A stretch of 10,263 nt of DNA, taken from Tardiphaga sp. GTDB taxonomy: Bacteria; Pseudomonadota; Alphaproteobacteria; Rhizobiales; Xanthobacteraceae. The DNA lies in the NCBI GenBank assembly GCA_028290325.1, contig JAQGJY010000173.1:1-10263 (forward strand). The letters are read 5' to 3'. Within the stretch, counting starts at the first letter, position 1, and each line of letters starts with the position of its first letter. A program made the position numbers and the translations under genes. Below are positions 1 through 6,876 of this stretch, piece after piece. A model generated the notes under the pieces. That model made no database searches. It saw nothing but the letters and a program-made list of their open reading frames with translations, and was not told the DNA's origin.

Positions 1-1763
1 CCGCCGAACTCGGAAATGTCGCGCGCGCCTTCGGTGGCGATCGGCTCGACCAGAAAGCCCTTCACCGCGCGCCCATCCGCCAAGGTCAGCGTACCGATCG
101 CCATCGGCGACGGAATGCCGGCGACGAACTGACCAAACGACGATGGCGACAGCGCCCAGATTTCGACCCTGATCGCCGTGCCCGTTGTCGAAGCCACGCG
201 GAGCAGGCCCGGCTTCGGCGGCGTGGTGCCTTTGAGCGCGAACAATTTGTAGTCCGCCGCCGTCATCGCGGCCTCGACGAGCCGGCCGCCAAGCGATGTC
301 AGCTCGCTGTTCAATGCCATGCCCGACAGATGCGCGCCGACCACGGCGATCAGGATGTCGTTGGCGATGGAATCGGCCGGCAATTCGGCCAGCGGCTGTT
401 GAACGACGTTCTTCGCGCCGACTGTCAGGCCGGTGTCAGCATGAAACACCCGGCCGATGCCGGCGAGCATCGCGTCCTGTCCGCCGGGCGCCAGCAGCGT
501 GATGCCGAAGGGCAAGCCGTCATCGCGCATCGCGGCGGGAATCGCGAGGCCGCAGAGATCGAGCAGATTGACGAAATTGGTGTAGGTGCCGAGCCGGCTG
601 TTGAGTTCGATGGGATTGGCCAGCACTTGCGCCACGCTGTAAGCCGTCGGCGCGGTCGGCAGCACCAGGGCATCGATCGCCGTGAAGGCCCGCGCGGCGA
701 TGCCGCGCAACGCCTGCAAGCGATAGAGAGCCGCGAACGTATCGGCGGCCGTGATGCGCTGGCCCTTCAGCGTGATGTCGCGCGTTACCGGATGCACCGC
801 ATCGGGATTGGCGGCGAGCAGATCGCGGATCACGAGAAAGCGCTCGGCGACCCACGGGCCATCGTAGAGCAGCCGCGCGGTCTCATACAGTGGCTCGATA
901 TCGAACTCGATCAATTCCGCGCCGAGCGATCGCCAGCGCTCGATCGCGGCATCGTAGGCGGCCTCGCTGACCGAGTCGCCGAAGAACAGCAATTGGCCTG
1001 TCCTTGGCGCGCCGAGGCGCAGCTTGGCCGGGAACGCGCGCAGGGCAGCGAGCGGTCGGGCCTGCGAATAAGCATCGCTCGGATCGGGCGCGGCCATCGA
1101 CGACAAGGCAATCATCGCGTCGTCGGTGGTCAGCGCGAAGATCGACACGCAATCGAGCGAGCGGCACGCCGGCACCACCCCCGACGTCGAGATCAGCCCG
1201 AGGCTTGGTTTGAGACCGACAATGTTGTTGAGCATCGCCGGCACGCGGCCGGAGCCGGCGGTGTCGGTGCCAAGCGCCAGCGGGACAAGACCAGCGGAGA
1301 CGGCGACGGCGGAGCCCGAACTCGAGCCGCCGGGCACCAGATCGTCGCGCAGCGCGTTTTTCGGAATGCCGTAAGGCGAGCGGACACCGACGAGGCCGGT
1401 GGCGAACTGGTCAAGATTGGTCTTGCCGATCACGATCGCCCCAGCGGCACGCAGCCCTGCCACGGCGGTGGCGTCCTTGTCCGGGCGATAGGCATAGGCC
1501 GGGCAGGCGGCCGTCGTCGGCAACCCCGCGACATCGATATTGTCCTTGACCGCGACCGGCACGCCGAACAACGGCAGCCGCGCGGCATCGGCACTGTTCA
1601 GGGCCGCCGCGTCGGCCAGCGCCTCGGCCTCGTCACGCAGAGTGATGAAGATCGCGGGATCGTTGTGCGCGCGGATGCGCCGATAGGTGCGTGCGATGGT
1701 TTCGGCGGGGGACACGGCGCCGGCGCGATGCGCCGCGACGATCTCGGCGATGGTCTCGGTCAT
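1..1763 (-). CDS. atzF: Allophanate hydrolase (partial, 3' end cut by window edge)
   Basis: Hydrolyses allophanate (urea-1-carboxylate) to ammonia and CO2, the second step of urea amidolyase-type urea use and the last step of cyanuric acid/biuret breakdown; expected in the cytoplasm. The visible 588 residues (last codon incomplete) end in DISEFG(G), a motif near the C-terminus of AtzF (about 605 aa), so perhaps 15-20 residues are missing. The amidase-signature domain fills residues 1 to about 440, with the Lys/cis-Ser/Ser triad visible: K73 in VAVKDNIDVAG, S147 in GGSSSGSA, S171 in GTDTAGSGRVP. Residues from about 465 match the small C-terminal AtzF domain (GAHLSGMALN around H478), which plain amidases lack and which supports allophanate hydrolase over a generic amidase or GatA. 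The start is MTETIAEIV, with GGAG at 1771-1774 seven bases upstream. No urea carboxylase or cyanuric acid gene is in view; a partner could lie beyond the left edge. Confidence 0.92.
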   Translation of the reverse strand, partial: MTETIAEIVAAHRAGAVSPAETIARTYRRIRAHNDPAIFITLRDEAEALADAAALNSADAARLPLFGVPVAVKDNIDVAGLPTTAACPAYAYRPDKDATAVAGLRAAGAIVIGKTNLDQFATGLVGVRSPYGIPKNALRDDLVPGGSSSGSAVAVSAGLVPLALGTDTAGSGRVPAMLNNIVGLKPSLGLISTSGVVPACRSLDCVSIFALTTDDAMIALSSMAAPDPSDAYSQARPLAALRAFPAKLRLGAPRTGQLLFFGDSVSEAAYDAAIERWRSLGAELIEFDIEPLYETARLLYDGPWVAERFLVIRDLLAANPDAVHPVTRDITLKGQRITAADTFAALYRLQALRGIAARAFTAIDALVLPTAPTAYSVAQVLANPIELNSRLGTYTNFVNLLDLCGLAIPAAMRDDGLPFGITLLAPGGQDAMLAGIGRVFHADTGLTVGAKNVVQQPLAELPADSIANDILIAVVGAHLSGMALNSELTSLGGRLVEAAMTAADYKLFALKGTTPPKPGLLRVASTTGTAIRVEIWALSPSSFGQFVAGIPSPMAIGTLTLADGRAVKGFLVEPIATEGARDISEFG

Positions 1764-1861
1764 GTCGTCGCTCCGGCGTGGGTGGCGCGGCGAGCCGCTG
1801 TTGAAGGCACTGCCGAAGCATAAGCAAGATCAAGGCCGAGTGCCACGCGGTGCGGCCCGGC
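1764..1861 (-). other. Spacer between SDR gene and atzF; possible weak internal promoter
   Basis: 98 bp separate the stop of the SDR gene from the start of atzF on the minus strand. A TATGCT box lies at 1817-1822 (AGCATA on the plus strand), with TGGCAC 17 bp upstream in the minus-strand sense, which is a poor -35. No terminator hairpin with a T-tract is visible, so readthrough from the SDR gene is possible. Apart from the atzF ribosome binding site I see nothing else. Confidence 0.25.
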
Positions 1862-2710
1862 TCAGTCGCCTGAGGCCAACAGATGTGTCAGCCCCGCGCG
1901 ATAGGTCGGAAACCGCAGGATGACGCGAAGATCGCGCTTCAATCGGGTATTCGCGATCCTGTTGTTGGTCGCGTAGAAACTGCGCGCCATCGGGGTCTGC
2001 TCGGCCGTCGCGAAATCCTCGTCGGGCGGCGCGGCGATGCCGAGAAGCTGCGCGGCGAAGGCGATGACGTCCTGCGGTGGGGCAGGCTCGTCATCGCAGA
2101 CATTCCAGAGGCCGCCATTCGGGTGCGCGATCGCCGCCACCACGGCGCGCGCGGCGTCATCGACGTGGATGCGGTTGAAGACCTGTCCGGGCTTGACGAT
2201 CCGGCGCGCGGTGCCGTTGCGCAAGCGGATCAGAGCGTTGCGGCCGGGGCCATAAAGGCCGGCGAGTCGCAAGATCGACAGCCGGTCGCCGACGGTCGCC
2301 AACCATTGCGCCTCGGCGGCGGCGCGGGCCTTGGCGCGCTCGATCCGCGGCGCGGGTGGCGTATCCTCGTCGATCCATGCGCCGTCATGGTCGCCATAGA
2401 TTCCAATGGTCGAGAGATAGATCACGCGCCGCGCGCGGCTTTCGGCGATGGCGCGCCGATACGACGACAGCGCCGGATCGCCCGCGCGACCGGGTGGTGC
2501 CGACATCAACAGCACGTCGGCGTCGCGGATGCGGGCCTCGATCGGCGCCTGATCCGGCGCGTCGATCAGGAAAGCATCGAACCCGCGACGTCGCATCTCA
2601 CTCTGCTTGTCGGGTTTGCGGACCGTGCCCGAGATCGTCGCGAACCTGCCCGCGCTCTGTTCAACGACGCGCAACGCGGTATATCCGAAGCCGAACACAA
2701 ACAGTTTCAT
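1862..2710 (-). CDS. YeeZ-like NAD(P)-binding SDR family oxidoreductase/epimerase
   Basis: A 282-aa single-domain Rossmann protein of the extended/atypical short-chain dehydrogenase family, close to E. coli YeeZ. The N-terminal KLFVFGFGYTA carries the GxGxxA dinucleotide-binding pattern at residues 7-12. YLSTIGIYGDH at 98-108 is the SDR Ser/Thr-Tyr region, but the usual YxxxK lysine is Asp (Y105, D109), as is common in YeeZ-type members. LRLAGLYGPGR at 147-157 and NRIHVDDAA at 179-187 are typical of the sugar epimerase-like branch. No signal peptide or membrane segment is seen, so it should be cytoplasmic. The substrate is unknown; the altered lysine argues against classical SDR catalysis, and NAD(P)-dependent binding or reduction is only inferred. 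The start at 2710 gives the Rossmann strand directly; its Shine-Dalgarno (AGGT, about 2718-2721) is weak. It precedes atzF in the same direction and is divergent from the Kef gene. Confidence 0.88.
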   Translation of the reverse strand: MKLFVFGFGYTALRVVEQSAGRFATISGTVRKPDKQSEMRRRGFDAFLIDAPDQAPIEARIRDADVLLMSAPPGRAGDPALSSYRRAIAESRARRVIYLSTIGIYGDHDGAWIDEDTPPAPRIERAKARAAAEAQWLATVGDRLSILRLAGLYGPGRNALIRLRNGTARRIVKPGQVFNRIHVDDAARAVVAAIAHPNGGLWNVCDDEPAPPQDVIAFAAQLLGIAAPPDEDFATAEQTPMARSFYATNNRIANTRLKRDLRVILRFPTYRAGLTHLLASGD

Positions 2711-2843
2711 GAGGCAGACCTAACCAAAGAGGCGGTCGGGTTCAACAACCATGCGATGACGCGGCTTGGTCTGGCCAGCCTGTTTGTGCGAAGGCTCATT
2801 GTCGGATATTCCCGAGTGAGCGGATGACGGCGTAGGGGACATC
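2711..2843. promoter_or_regulatory. Divergent intergenic region with candidate promoter for the Kef-type gene
   Basis: These 133 bp lie between two genes read away from each other, so both must start transcription here or within the opposite gene. On the plus strand, TTGTGC (2784-2789) and TATTCC (2807-2812) are 17 bp apart, each matching three bases of the housekeeping consensus, and the -10 box ends 31 bp before the Kef ATG. On the minus strand TTGAAC and TAGGTC are 17 bp apart but end only six bases before the SDR start codon, which would give a nearly leaderless transcript. Both are weak calls. Confidence 0.3.
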
Positions 2844-4661
2844 ATGGCTGTTGAAGGCGTCACGGGCGATCTGATCAAGGTCGTCAGCCTGCTGGGCGCG
2901 AGCGTCATCGCGGTGCCGCTGTTTCGGCGGCTCGGTCTCGGCTCGGTGCTCGGCTATTTCAGCGCGGGGCTGGTCATCGGGCCCTACGGTATCGGCCTCT
3001 TCAACAATCCTGAAAGCGTGCTGCACGTCGCGGAATTCGGCGTCGTGATGTTTCTGTTCATCATCGGCCTGGAAATGCAGCCGTCGCGGCTGTGGACCTT
3101 GCGGCGTGAAATCTTCGGTCTCGGCGTTGCGCAAGTCTGCCTGTGCGGCGTGTTGCTGACCGGGGCCGGCTATATCGGCGGTCTGCCGCTGCCGGCGGCG
3201 TTCATCGCCGGCATGGGGTTCGTTCTGTCATCCACCGCCGTGGTGATGCAGATGCTGAACGAGCGCGGCGAGACATCGACGCCTTCAGGGCAACAGGCTC
3301 TGTCGATTTTGCTGCTGGAAGATCTGGCGATCGTGCCGCTGCTGGCGATCGTCGCATTGCTCGCGCCGTCGACGGCCGACAGCACGTCGGGTCTGGTGTC
3401 GTTCGCGATCGCCGTCGTCAGCATCGCCGGGCTGGTGCTGGCCGGCCGCTATCTGCTCAACCCGCTGTTTCGCCTGCTCGCCGCCTCGCATGCCCGGGAG
3501 ATCATGACGGCGGCGGCGCTGCTTGTGGTGCTCGGCTCGGCCCTGATGATGCAACTGGGCGGGCTCTCGATGGCGATGGGCGCGTTCCTCGCGGGGGTCC
3601 TGCTGTCGGAGTCGAGTTTTCGGCATCAGCTCGAAGCGGATATCGAGCCGTTTCGCGGCATTCTGCTCGGGCTGTTTTTTCTCGCCGTCGGCATGTCGCT
3701 CGATCTCGGCGTCGTCTCGCGACAGTGGCTGCTCATCTGTCTCGCGGTCTGCGCGTTCATGGCGGTCAAGGCGCTCGGCATCTTCATCACGGCGAAAGTC
3801 TTCAAGGCGACGACGCGCGCGGCGATCACCCGGGTCGCTCTGTTTTCGCAAGGCGGTGAGTTCGCCTTTGTGCTGTACGCGGCGGCGCTGTCGGTCGGCA
3901 TTTTCGACGCCCAGGTCAACGCCGTCGCCAGCGCCACCGTCATCATCTCGATGGCGTTGACACCGCTGCTGGTGCTTCTGCTCGACCGCTTCCTGCCGGC
4001 GGCAAGCGTTTCGCTCGAGGGCGTGGACATCGCCGAAGGGCTGCAAGGCACGGCTTTGGTGATCGGCTTCGGGCGTTTCGGGCAGGTTGCCAGCCAGGCG
4101 TTGCTGGCGCGCGGCTTCAGCGTGTCGCTGATCGAGAACAATGTCGAGATGATCACGGCGGCGGCGGAATTCGGCTTCAAAGTGTTTTATGGCGACGGCA
4201 CCCGGGTGGAAATCCTACACGCGTCCGGCGCCGAGCACGCGGCCGCGATTCTCGTCTGCGTCGACGATCGGACGGCCGCCGATAAGATCGTCCACATCGC
4301 GAAATCGGAGTTTCCGCATGCCAAATTGTTCGTGCGCGCTTACGATCGCGGCCATTCGATGGATCTGATCCGCGCCGGCGTCGATTTCCAGATTCGCGAA
4401 ACCTTCGAGTCCGCGATGGTGTTCGGCCGCGAGGTTTTGCTCGGCCTTGGCGTCGCAGAACTCGATGCTCAGGAAATCTCTGATGATGTGCGGCGGCGTG
4501 ACGTCGAACGCCTCGACCTTCAGGTCGCGAGCGATATCTATGCGGGGTCGGACCTCATCACGGGCAATGCGCCAAAACCCGCGCCGCTGACCAAGCCCAA
4601 GACCGTCGGCAAAGTCACAGGCGCCGTTCCGGGCTTGCTGGCCGATTCAGAGCCAGGCTGA
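2844..4661 (+). CDS. Kef-type monovalent cation:proton antiporter (CPA2) with RCK/TrkA-N domain
   Basis: Inner-membrane K+/H+ antiporter of the CPA2 family, length (605 aa) close to E. coli KefB (601) and KefC (620). Residues 1-385 form the multi-helix transporter: GFVLSSTAVVMQML (125-138) matches the KefC unwound-helix region, and SILLLEDLAIVPLLA (154-168) carries the ion-site acid D160. The cytoplasmic loop HQLEADIEPFRG (261-272) matches the KefC regulatory loop that includes its D264. From about 402 an RCK domain begins with VIGFGRFGQ (GxGxxG at 408-413), the nucleotide/glutathione-responsive gate of Kef systems. ETFESAMVFGREVLLGLG (519-536) matches the end of the RCK domain, followed by a hydrophilic tail of about 65 residues. 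E159-D160 replaces the Gln-Asp of KefC, so glutathione regulation and K+ selectivity are not assured. No KefF/KefG quinone-reductase partner is next to it. The start is set by AGGGGA at 2834-2839. Confidence 0.9.
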   Translation: MAVEGVTGDLIKVVSLLGASVIAVPLFRRLGLGSVLGYFSAGLVIGPYGIGLFNNPESVLHVAEFGVVMFLFIIGLEMQPSRLWTLRREIFGLGVAQVCLCGVLLTGAGYIGGLPLPAAFIAGMGFVLSSTAVVMQMLNERGETSTPSGQQALSILLLEDLAIVPLLAIVALLAPSTADSTSGLVSFAIAVVSIAGLVLAGRYLLNPLFRLLAASHAREIMTAAALLVVLGSALMMQLGGLSMAMGAFLAGVLLSESSFRHQLEADIEPFRGILLGLFFLAVGMSLDLGVVSRQWLLICLAVCAFMAVKALGIFITAKVFKATTRAAITRVALFSQGGEFAFVLYAAALSVGIFDAQVNAVASATVIISMALTPLLVLLLDRFLPAASVSLEGVDIAEGLQGTALVIGFGRFGQVASQALLARGFSVSLIENNVEMITAAAEFGFKVFYGDGTRVEILHASGAEHAAAILVCVDDRTAADKIVHIAKSEFPHAKLFVRAYDRGHSMDLIRAGVDFQIRETFESAMVFGREVLLGLGVAELDAQEISDDVRRRDVERLDLQVASDIYAGSDLITGNAPKPAPLTKPKTVGKVTGAVPGLLADSEPG

Positions 4662-4675
4662 AGCCAACGAGCGCT

Positions 4676-4693
4676 TGTGGCGCGCATGCCACA
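4676..4693. repeat. Inverted repeat just after the Kef gene
   Basis: TGTGGC and GCCACA form a perfect 6-bp inverted repeat around a 6-nt spacer, 14 bp after the Kef stop codon. There is no T-run behind it, so it is a poor candidate for an intrinsic terminator; it could stabilise the 3' end of the mRNA or be an operator half-site pair. The role is unknown. Confidence 0.3.
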
Positions 4694-4715
4694 GGATCGG
4701 TCAACGCGGTCACTT

Positions 4716-4746
4716 TTGCCGGAAACCAGTTCCGGTCGCCTATAAA
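4716..4746 (+). promoter_or_regulatory. Candidate promoter of the prkA-yeaH-spoVR operon with overlapping palindrome
   Basis: TTGCCG (4716-4721) and CTATAA (4740-4745, inside an unusually AT-rich CTATAAATTTAG stretch) are 18 bp apart, a reasonable housekeeping-type promoter for an alphaproteobacterium. The palindrome CCGGAA-N5-TTCCGG (4719-4735) overlaps the -35 box and fills most of the spacer, the usual place for a repressor operator. Transcription from here would give a 5' leader of about 160 nt before prkA. The sequence does not match the EcfG general-stress consensus (GGAAC-N16/17-CGTT). The call rests on motif matching alone. Confidence 0.4.
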
Positions 4747-4841
4747 TTTAGCAAATGCCCGCTGATGAATCAGGCGCTGCTTATTGTGCGCATTGCGGCT
4801 AATCACGGGACAGGTGTGCAATAGCCGATGCGCTGATGTCG

Positions 4842-4881
4842 ATTCGCGAGGACGCGGGGGCGGATTCAGGAGCTCGCGAAT
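4842..4881. repeat. 9-bp perfect inverted repeat in the prkA leader
   Basis: ATTCGCGAG (4842-4850) and CTCGCGAAT (4873-4881) are perfect reverse complements separated by 22 nt, ending 32 bp before the prkA start codon. In RNA they would form a stem just upstream of the ribosome binding site; in DNA the arm centres are 31 bp apart, about three helical turns. The core TCGCGA is itself palindromic and frequent in this window, so the match is less improbable than its length suggests. Confidence 0.4.
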
Positions 4882-4901
4882 GACAGGACGGCCGACCGGA
4901 T

Positions 4902-4910
4902 AGGAGAGGG
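4902..4910 (+). promoter_or_regulatory. Strong ribosome binding site of prkA
   Basis: AGGAGAGGG lies three bases before the ATG at 4914 and provides a strong Shine-Dalgarno (AGGAG eight bases from the ATG). It fixes the prkA start, which also agrees with the conserved N-terminus of the family. Confidence 0.7.
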
Positions 4911-4913
4911 ATC

Positions 4914-6857
4914 ATGTACAACGATTCTCTGTTCAATGCATTCGCTCGCACCTTCGAAGCCAGAAGCCAGACGGACATGTCGATGTCCGAATATCTTGAA
5001 TCGTGCCGGGGCGATCCGATGCGATACGCCAACGCGGCGGAGCGGTTATTGGCGGCGATTGGCCAACCTCAGATGATCGATACGGCCAAGGATGCACGCC
5101 TTGGCCGTATTTTTTTGAACCGGACGATGCGGATCTATCCGGCCTTCGCCGGCTTCCACGGCATGGAAGACACGATCGAGCGCATCGTCGCCTTCTTCCG
5201 CCATGCCGCGCAGGGCCTCGAGGAACGCAAACAGATTCTCTATCTGCTCGGGCCGGTCGGCGGCGGCAAATCATCGCTCGCCGAGCGCCTCAAGGCCCTG
5301 ATGGAAGTGCATCCGATCTATGTATTGAAGGCCGGCGACGAGCTCAGCCCGGTCTATGAAAGCCCGCTCAGCCTGTTCGATCCCGAAGCGCTCGGCCCGA
5401 TGATCGAAGAGAAATACGGCATCCCGCGCCGCCGGCTCAACGGATTGATGTCGCCGTGGTGCTACAAACGGCTCGAAGCCTTCGGTGGCGATATCTCGCA
5501 GTTTCGCGTCGCCAGGATCCAGCCGTCGCGGCTGCGTCAGATCGGCATTGCGAAGACCGAGCCGGGCGACGAGAACAATCAGGATATTTCGTCGCTGGTC
5601 GGCAAGGTGGATATCCGCCAGCTCGAACATTTCGCGCAGAACGATCCTGATGCCTATAGCTATTCCGGCGGCCTCAACCGCGCCAATCAAGGCGTGCTCG
5701 AATTCGTCGAGATGTTCAAAGCCCCGATCAAGATGCTGCATCCTTTGCTGACGGCGACGCAGGAGGGCAATTACATCGGCACCGAAAACATCGGAGCCAT
5801 TCCGTTCACCGGCGTGATCCTCGCGCACTCCAACGAATCCGAGTGGCAGAGCTTCAAGGCCAACAAGAACAACGAAGCCTTCATCGATCGCATCTGCGTC
5901 ATCAAGGTGCCGTACTGCCTGCGCGTGACCGACGAACAGAAGATCTACGAAAAGCTTATTGAGGGGTCCGAACTGGCCTCCGCGCCTTGCGCGCCGGCGA
6001 CGCTGGAAACCTTGGCGCGATTTTCGGTGATGTCGCGGCTGCGCAAGCACGAAAACTCGACGCTGTTCGCGAAGATGCGGGTCTATGACGGCGAGAGCCT
6101 GAAGGAATCCGATCCGAAAGCGCGCAGCGTGCAGGAATATCGCGACGCCGCCGGCGTCGATGAAGGCATGGACGGAGTCTCGACGCGCTTCGCGTTCAAG
6201 ATTCTGGCGGCGACGTACAATCACGACACCAGTGAGATCGGCGCCGATCCCGTGCACATGATGTATGCGCTGGAACAGTCGATCCGCCGCGAGCAGCTGC
6301 CGGAGGAGGTCGAGAAGCGCTATCTCGAATTCATCAAGGCCGAGTTGGTGCCGCGCTACGCCGACTTCATCGGCCACGAAATCCAGAAAGCCTATCTGGA
6401 GTCCTATTCCGACTACGGCCAGAACCTGTTTGACCGGTACGTTGACTATGCCGACGCCTGGATCGAGGATCAGGACTTCAAGGATCCCGACACCGGCCAA
6501 CTGCTCGATCGCGAATTGCTTAATCAGGAACTGACCAAGATCGAGAAGCCGGCGGGGATCGCCAATCCGAAGGATTTCCGCAACGAGGTCGTGAAGTTTT
6601 CGCTGCGCTGGCGGGCGCAGCATGGCGGCCGGAATCCGTCATGGACGTCCTATGAGAAAATCCGCGAGGTCATCGAGAAGCGCATCTTCTCGCAGGTCGA
6701 GGATCTGTTGCCGGTGATCTCGTTCGGCTCGAAGAAAGACGGCGACACCGAGAAGAAGCATGGCGAGTTCGTCGCGCGGATGATGGCGCGCGGATACACT
6801 GAACGGCAGGTGCGCCGTTTGGTCGAATGGTACATGCGGGTGAAGCAGGCCGGCTAG
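4914..6857 (+). CDS. prkA: PrkA family serine protein kinase (AAA+; YeaG)
   Basis: Cytoplasmic AAA+ protein of the PrkA/YeaG family, 647 aa against 644 in E. coli YeaG. Family members are reported as serine kinases (Bacillus PrkA) and act in sporulation, stationary-phase and nitrogen-starvation adaptation; substrates here are unknown. The N-terminal PrkA AAA domain (to about residue 385) shows the Walker A GPVGGGKS at 113-120, the Walker B-like GVLEFVEMFK at 260-269, a sensor-1-like Asn (N307 in LAHSNESEW) and a candidate arginine finger R326 in FIDRICVI. The C-terminal PrkA domain follows (about 390-640). The N-terminal SMSEYLESCRGDP (23-35) and the region MIDTAKDARLGRIFLNR (54-70) are family-conserved, so the ATG at 4914 is safe. 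yeaH starts 19 bp after the stop and spoVR follows, forming one operon. Oddity: a perfect terminator-like hairpin with a T-tract lies in codons 56-68. No frameshift or missing motif is seen. Confidence 0.96.
   Translation: MYNDSLFNAFARTFEARSQTDMSMSEYLESCRGDPMRYANAAERLLAAIGQPQMIDTAKDARLGRIFLNRTMRIYPAFAGFHGMEDTIERIVAFFRHAAQGLEERKQILYLLGPVGGGKSSLAERLKALMEVHPIYVLKAGDELSPVYESPLSLFDPEALGPMIEEKYGIPRRRLNGLMSPWCYKRLEAFGGDISQFRVARIQPSRLRQIGIAKTEPGDENNQDISSLVGKVDIRQLEHFAQNDPDAYSYSGGLNRANQGVLEFVEMFKAPIKMLHPLLTATQEGNYIGTENIGAIPFTGVILAHSNESEWQSFKANKNNEAFIDRICVIKVPYCLRVTDEQKIYEKLIEGSELASAPCAPATLETLARFSVMSRLRKHENSTLFAKMRVYDGESLKESDPKARSVQEYRDAAGVDEGMDGVSTRFAFKILAATYNHDTSEIGADPVHMMYALEQSIRREQLPEEVEKRYLEFIKAELVPRYADFIGHEIQKAYLESYSDYGQNLFDRYVDYADAWIEDQDFKDPDTGQLLDRELLNQELTKIEKPAGIANPKDFRNEVVKFSLRWRAQHGGRNPSWTSYEKIREVIEKRIFSQVEDLLPVISFGSKKDGDTEKKHGEFVARMMARGYTERQVRRLVEWYMRVKQAG
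5080..5116 (+). terminator. Intrinsic terminator-like hairpin plus T7 tract inside prkA
   Basis: ATACGGCCAAGG (5080-5091) and CCTTGGCCGTAT (5099-5110) are perfect 12-bp reverse complements around the 7-nt loop ATGCACG, followed without gap by Ts (5110-5116, seven in a row). This is the canonical layout of a Rho-independent terminator, oriented with prkA transcription; the other strand has no T-tract after the stem. It covers prkA codons 56-68. Codons 63, 65, 66, 67 and 68 read CTT, CGT, ATT, TTT and TTG, where the gene more often uses CTC/CTG, CGC, ATC and TTC. The structure is seen directly. That it stops RNA polymerase, for example when ribosomes do not cover it, is inferred. Confidence 0.6.
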
Positions 6858-6876
6858 CGGCAGTGGAGCGCGCGCC

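Noticed and set aside
330..1823. 497-aa plus-strand open frame opposite atzF
   Set aside because: It lies antisense to a gene with intact amidase-signature motifs; its product is Arg/Gly/Asp-rich with no recognisable domain, as expected for a shadow frame in GC-rich DNA.
1826..1845. Sigma-54-like TGGCAC upstream of atzF on the minus strand
   Set aside because: The -12 element reads TTGA rather than TTGC and sits one base out of register, so the invariant GC is missing.
1883..2827. 314-aa plus-strand open frame opposite the SDR gene
   Set aside because: The minus-strand SDR with its Rossmann motif explains this region; the plus-strand frame has no recognisable features.
3190..3213. 8-bp perfect inverted repeat TGCCGGCG/CGCCGGCA inside the Kef gene
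   Set aside because: No T-tract follows, and Ala/Gly-rich GC codons produce such repeats easily.
3673..3680. Run of six Ts in the Kef gene
   Set aside because: No strong hairpin precedes it; it encodes Phe-Phe in a membrane helix.
4615..4821. 68-aa minus-strand frame across the end of the Kef gene and the following spacer
   Set aside because: No ribosome binding site or recognisable motif, and about a quarter of it overlaps the Kef coding region.
5271..6623. 450-aa minus-strand open frame opposite prkA
   Set aside because: Antisense to strongly conserved PrkA sequence; composition is typical of a codon-phase shadow and no family is recognisable.
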